Of a stretch of DNA of 8,094 bases, positions 5,871 to 8,094 are shown in pieces; position 1 is the first letter of the stretch; each line of letters begins with the position of its first letter. The notes under the pieces are model-generated. The model searched no databases. It was not told the origin of the DNA and was given only the letters and a program-made list of their open reading frames with translations. The position numbers were made by a program, and so were the translations under genes. Source of the stretch: Spirochaetia bacterium (GTDB lineage Bacteria > Spirochaetota > Spirochaetia > Treponematales > Breznakiellaceae); contig BOBI01000092.1 of assembly GCA_026002305.1 (NCBI GenBank), positions 1-8,094 of the forward strand, in the 5' to 3' direction.

Positions 5871-7028
5871 CTAATAGACCCGAATTACCCGCTTGTTGAT
5901 GCCGCAGGTAATTTCATAAGGGATTGTGCCTGCCTGCTTCGCAATGGTCGCGGCGTTATGCGAAAGACTGCCGCCGAAAACAGTTACATCTGCCCAGCGT
6001 TTGACACGGGGCGCGGCGCCTAAATCGACCATGCACTGATCCATGCAGATACGGCCTACAACCGGATAGCGCGCGCCGTCCACCACGACAAAAAAGTTGC
6101 CGCTTAATATACGCGGCAGACCATCACCATAACCGATAGGAATGATGCCGACGGTTGTATCGGACGGAGCCGTCCATGTTCTGCCATAAGACACACTTGT
6201 GCCCTTTGGTATTTTTTTTAACGCGACAATTTTTGTTACAAGCTCCATAACAGGCTGAACGGTAAGCGGCGCACCGGCGGCGCAGGCGACCGGCGGCAGA
6301 TTTTCCGGCGCGTAGCCGTAAAGCAAAATACCCGGACGCACCATGTCGAACCAAGCATCGGGGCGGGCAACCGTTGCGCCGGTATTTGCCGCGTGAACAA
6401 TACCGGGGTCTATACCGGCATCTTTTATCGCGGCGACGGCAGCACGAAAGTTTTCAATCTGTTTATTGGTGTATGCAACATCGTTTTCGTCCGCGCTGTC
6501 GGAAACAGCAAGATGGGTTGCAGTGCCGCACAACCGGATAGTCTTTTGCTCTTTGATAAATGCCGCAAGTTCCGCAGCCTCTTTTGGCAAACAACCCAGC
6601 CTCCCCATACCCGTGTCAATTTTCAGATGCACCGGATACAAGTCCGCCGCCGAAACGCCCCCGTGCCCATGTTTACTAACGGCTTCGGCAAACAAAGCCG
6701 CCGTTTCGGCATCGCCGATAAACGGAGTTAAATTCGCCGCCACAGCGTCCGGCATCTCCTCCGGGGTAATCTGCGACAACAGCAAAACCGGCGCCGTAAT
6801 ACCGGCGGCACGCAGCTCGGTGCCCTCGCCAACCGCTGCCACCGCCAAATACGAAGCCCCCGCCTCCAGCGCCGCATTAGACAACGGCACCGCACCGTGA
6901 CCGTAAGCATCGGCCTTTACCGGCACACATAACAGCGGCGGTTTACCGTCTCGTTTTGTGTGCGCCAAAACCGCACGAATATTGTTTTTAAAATTACCAA
7001 TGTGAATAATTGTCTGTGTTGCCCGCAT
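5871..7028 (-). CDS. alr: Alanine racemase
   Basis: This 385-residue PLP enzyme interconverts L- and D-alanine and supplies D-Ala for peptidoglycan. K38 in VPVKADAYGHG is the PLP-binding lysine and one catalytic base. Y281 in SVSYGRTW is the second, contributed by the C-terminal beta domain. HLKIDTGMGRLG, the MVRPGILLYGY block and GRICMDQCMVDLG are all typical of Alr. Length is normal and no residue looks damaged. The ATG at 7028 is preferred because AGGGTGG lies 8 nt upstream; an in-frame TTG at 7064 would add 12 residues. The gene probably starts a transcript that continues into the ABC ATPase gene. The region just upstream carries the inverted copy of the ~160-bp repeat element. Confidence 0.97.
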   Translation of the reverse strand: MRATQTIIHIGNFKNNIRAVLAHTKRDGKPPLLCVPVKADAYGHGAVPLSNAALEAGASYLAVAAVGEGTELRAAGITAPVLLLSQITPEEMPDAVAANLTPFIGDAETAALFAEAVSKHGHGGVSAADLYPVHLKIDTGMGRLGCLPKEAAELAAFIKEQKTIRLCGTATHLAVSDSADENDVAYTNKQIENFRAAVAAIKDAGIDPGIVHAANTGATVARPDAWFDMVRPGILLYGYAPENLPPVACAAGAPLTVQPVMELVTKIVALKKIPKGTSVSYGRTWTAPSDTTVGIIPIGYGDGLPRILSGNFFVVVDGARYPVVGRICMDQCMVDLGAAPRVKRWADVTVFGGSLSHNAATIAKQAGTIPYEITCGINKRVIRVY

Positions 7029-7121
7029 AATGTATACCACCCTAATGCTAATAGTGTACGCCAAAACCGAGAAAAAGAAAAGTTTCCTTCTCTAATGACT
7101 CACGAAAAACGCATAGAAATT

Positions 7122-7285
7122 TTCCCTACATTACGCCGCTCCAAATACATTTTTTCTGCCTTTAACACAAAAACGGCGTGGCGGTATGGTCTACAAAACC
7201 CTTTAGCTGTATATTTCTGCAGATGCGGAGGTGCTTTTTAAACTTCAAGATTAGTACAATTAGGCAAGCCGCTCGCAGAACCCAT
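7122..7285 (-). repeat. Structured ~160-bp repeat element, copy A (inverted, diverged)
   Basis: Read on the minus strand from 7285 this segment aligns end to end with the two direct copies downstream. Shared blocks include ATGG..CTGCGAGCG at the start, the GTACTAAT/GTACCAAT block, GCACCTC, AGCYAAAGGG, CACGCCG, GGCAGAAAAA against AGCAGAAAAA, and a TAGGGAA end. It is clearly more decayed: the 24-codon frame of the other copies is broken after about 15 codons, and only about 5 bp of the long stem (TCTGC/GCAGA) remains. It ends 94 nt upstream of the alr start. Confidence 0.6.
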
Positions 7286-7369
7286 CGTTCCGCGTTGGTG
7301 CTATTCGGACGTTATCTTTTTATTAATCGCCAGTAGCGGTTTAACCGACATAACGCAATACGCTTCACG

Positions 7370-7527
7370 ATGGAACCTGCGAGCGTTTGCATCATGGTAC
7401 CAATTTCAGAACTGAATGCACCTCTGCTTTTGTCGGGTAATTAAGCCAAAGGGCACGCGCTACATAAGCCGCACGCCGCCTTTTTTACAAAAGCAGAAAA
7501 ACGCATTTGACGCTAGCATAGGGAAGA
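7370..7527 (+). repeat. Structured ~160-bp repeat element, copy B
   Basis: This 158-bp segment is about 88% identical (hand count) to copy C, which starts exactly 184 bp later. The first 75 bp form a 24-codon ORF from ATG 7370 to TAA 7442-7444 (MEPASVCIMVP ... LLLSGN). It has no ribosome site, so translation is doubtful. The 3' half forms nested stems (see the stem-loop entry). A 26-bp spacer (7528-7553) with its own small ACAGG/CCTGT hairpin separates the copies. No terminal inverted repeats or target duplications that would mark an insertion sequence are evident. Confidence 0.75.
7423..7497 (+). other. Nested stem-loop in repeat copy B
   Basis: The outer stem pairs TCTGCTTTTGT (7423-7433) with ACAAAAGCAGA (7487-7497), 11 bp without mismatch. 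The inner stem pairs AAAGG (7448-7452) with CCTTT (7479-7483), enclosing a 26-nt GC-rich loop. A further 5-bp AATGC/GCATT pairing lies outside (7415-7419, 7503-7507). The 24-codon ORF's stop falls between the two stems. The structure could act as RNA or as single-stranded DNA, and strand symmetry means either strand could fold. Confidence 0.5.
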
Positions 7528-7553
7528 AACAGGCAGCCCCTGTCCATTCCGCA

Positions 7554-7712
7554 ATGGAACCTGCGAGAGTTTGCATCATAGTACCAATTTCAGAACTAAA
7601 TGCACCTCTGTTTTTGTCAGGTAATTAAGCCAGAGGAAACATGCCGCATAAGCCGCACGCCGCCTCTACCACAAAAGCAGAAAAAACGCCTTTGACGCTA
7701 ACATAGGGAAGA
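7554..7712 (+). repeat. Structured ~160-bp repeat element, copy C
   Basis: This is the second direct copy, 159 bp, ending in the same TAGGGAAGA. The ORF part (7554-7628) differs from copy B at about 5 of 75 positions, three of them amino-acid changing. The 3' part differs at about 14 of 84, concentrated in the inner loop and the 3-nt joint. The 24-codon frame is kept (MEPARVCIIVP ... LFLSGN), but again without a ribosome site. Confidence 0.75.
7607..7681 (+). other. Nested stem-loop in repeat copy C
   Basis: This has the same layout as copy B. The outer arms are TCTGTTTTTGT (7607-7617) and ACAAAAGCAGA (7671-7681); the one changed base turns a C-G pair into a U-G wobble. The inner arms are AGAGG (7632-7636) and CCTCT (7663-7667); compared with copy B both sides changed, replacing an A-U pair by G-C. 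The outermost 5-bp pairing has one mismatch here (T7601 against C7690). Retained pairing despite changes in both arms favours a selected structure. Confidence 0.5.
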
Positions 7713-7721
7713 GGAATTAAT

Positions 7722-7756
7722 AATTAACAATTGACAATTGACAATTAACAATTGAG
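7722..7756. repeat. Heptamer array AATTRAC, five units
   Basis: Five consecutive 7-nt units are AATTAAC, AATTGAC, AATTGAC, AATTAAC and a last AATTGAG. The array starts 10 bp after copy C. The units contain CAATTG palindromes and two TTGACA words (7731-7736, 7738-7743), but no -10 box sits at the right distance, so promoter activity from these is unlikely. Similar short AT-rich arrays occur in intergenic DNA of many bacteria. Confidence 0.7.
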
Positions 7757-7813
7757 CTGGTTCCAAAATTAGTGCGCTTGCCAGCAATTCTGAATTTGGC
7801 ACAAAGTAAAAGG

Positions 7814-7890
7814 GATCAACCGCAAAATTTACGGAAAATACCGTAATTTATCATTCTTTTTCGTGTGTTTCGTATTTTTCGTGGTTGATC
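7814..7890. repeat. Inverted repeat GATCAACC/GGTTGATC enclosing a hairpin and three 9-nt units
   Basis: GATCAACC at 7814-7821 is matched by GGTTGATC at 7883-7890. Inside, TTACGG (7829-7834) pairs with CCGTAA (7841-7846) over a 6-nt loop. After it come three 9-nt units: TTTTTCGTG (7857-7865), TGTTTCGTA (7866-7874) and TTTTTCGTG (7875-7883). TTTCGTG-type arrays are, as I recall, seen in intergenic regions of diverse bacteria. Nothing suggests a coding role. Confidence 0.5.
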
Positions 7891-7923
7891 TTCCAGTATT
7901 AATATTTTTCCCCCTCAAAAAAC

Positions 7924-7953
7924 TTGAAATTTTTTCCCGTCCGTGCCTATACT
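7924..7953 (+). promoter_or_regulatory. Candidate sigma70 promoter before the GA-tract ORF
   Basis: TTGAAA (7924-7929) and TATACT (7948-7953) each match five of six consensus bases and are 18 nt apart. Transcription would start around 7960, which is the first base of the ATG of the following ORF, implying a leaderless message or use of a later start. Confidence 0.5.
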
Positions 7954-7959
7954 ATCCTT

Positions 7960-8088
<129 letters not shown>

Positions 8089-8094
8089 CCATCC

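Noticed and set aside
6466..6900. 144-codon plus-strand ORF antisense to alr
   Set aside because: It lies wholly within alr, whose motifs are unambiguous, and has no independent support.
7416..7628. 70-codon plus-strand ORF spanning the tandem repeats
   Set aside because: It starts inside copy B in a different frame from that copy's own 24-codon ORF, crosses the spacer and then reads copy C. It is a by-product of the repeat and lacks a ribosome site.
7370..7712. CRISPR array or integron attC sites
   Set aside because: The two repeats are about 160 bp with one 26-bp spacer, unlike CRISPR. The stem ends lack the GTTRRRY core of attC sites, and no integrase or cas gene is present.
7722..7766. 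Promoters from TTGACA words in the heptamer array
   Set aside because: No TATAAT-like sequence lies 16-18 nt downstream of either word.

Overview
The window looks like a stretch of bacterial chromosome with an accessory left end, a housekeeping middle and a repeat-rich right end. Gene style suggests a host-associated spirochaete of the Treponema type: a short hydrophobic signal peptide ending LPA-Q on a small SPOR protein, a copper ATPase with one metal-binding domain, and compact genes with GGAGG-type ribosome sites. This assignment is an impression from protein style, not a database result.

Layout. Positions 1-269 hold a possible 3' end of an incoming gene and a control region with three imperfect ~15-bp direct repeats and a plausible promoter. 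Positions 270-1441 are a tight four-gene plus-strand cassette: a MNT-type nucleotidyltransferase, an unknown 44-residue protein overlapping it by 8 bp, a PIN-domain (VapC-like) RNase, and a 64-residue likely antitoxin overlapping the PIN gene by 4 bp. It reads as one or two linked toxin-antitoxin-like modules. A near-consensus promoter (1520-1549) then drives a small exported SPOR-domain protein (1582-2034). After an imperfect dyad (2060-2096) comes a 27-codon fragment of a heavy-metal-binding domain, with its CxxC intact, whose stop lies 1 nt before the start of a full-length Cu(+) P1B-type ATPase, copA (2204-4585). CopA carries an unusual ~30-residue insert encoded by hairpin-rich DNA.

On the minus strand, convergent with copA, alanine racemase (alr, 7028-5871) is followed 63 nt later by an ABC-2-type ATPase gene (5807-4839) that has no permease in the window. 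These two probably share a transcript.

Positions 7029-8094 contain no conventional gene but are highly structured. There are three copies of a ~160-bp element: one diverged and inverted, and two direct at a 184-bp period. The two direct copies share two nested stems, with one compensatory base-pair change and one G-U wobble between copies. They are followed by a heptamer array (AATTRAC), a long inverted repeat enclosing three 9-nt TTTTTCGTG-like units, and a sigma70-like promoter leading into an ORF that runs into a 43-nt (GA)n tract. That last arrangement resembles a phase-variable contingency locus cut by the window end.

The best candidates for something undescribed are the structured repeat family, the GA-tract locus, the palindrome-encoded insert in CopA, and the HMA mini-ORF coupled to copA.
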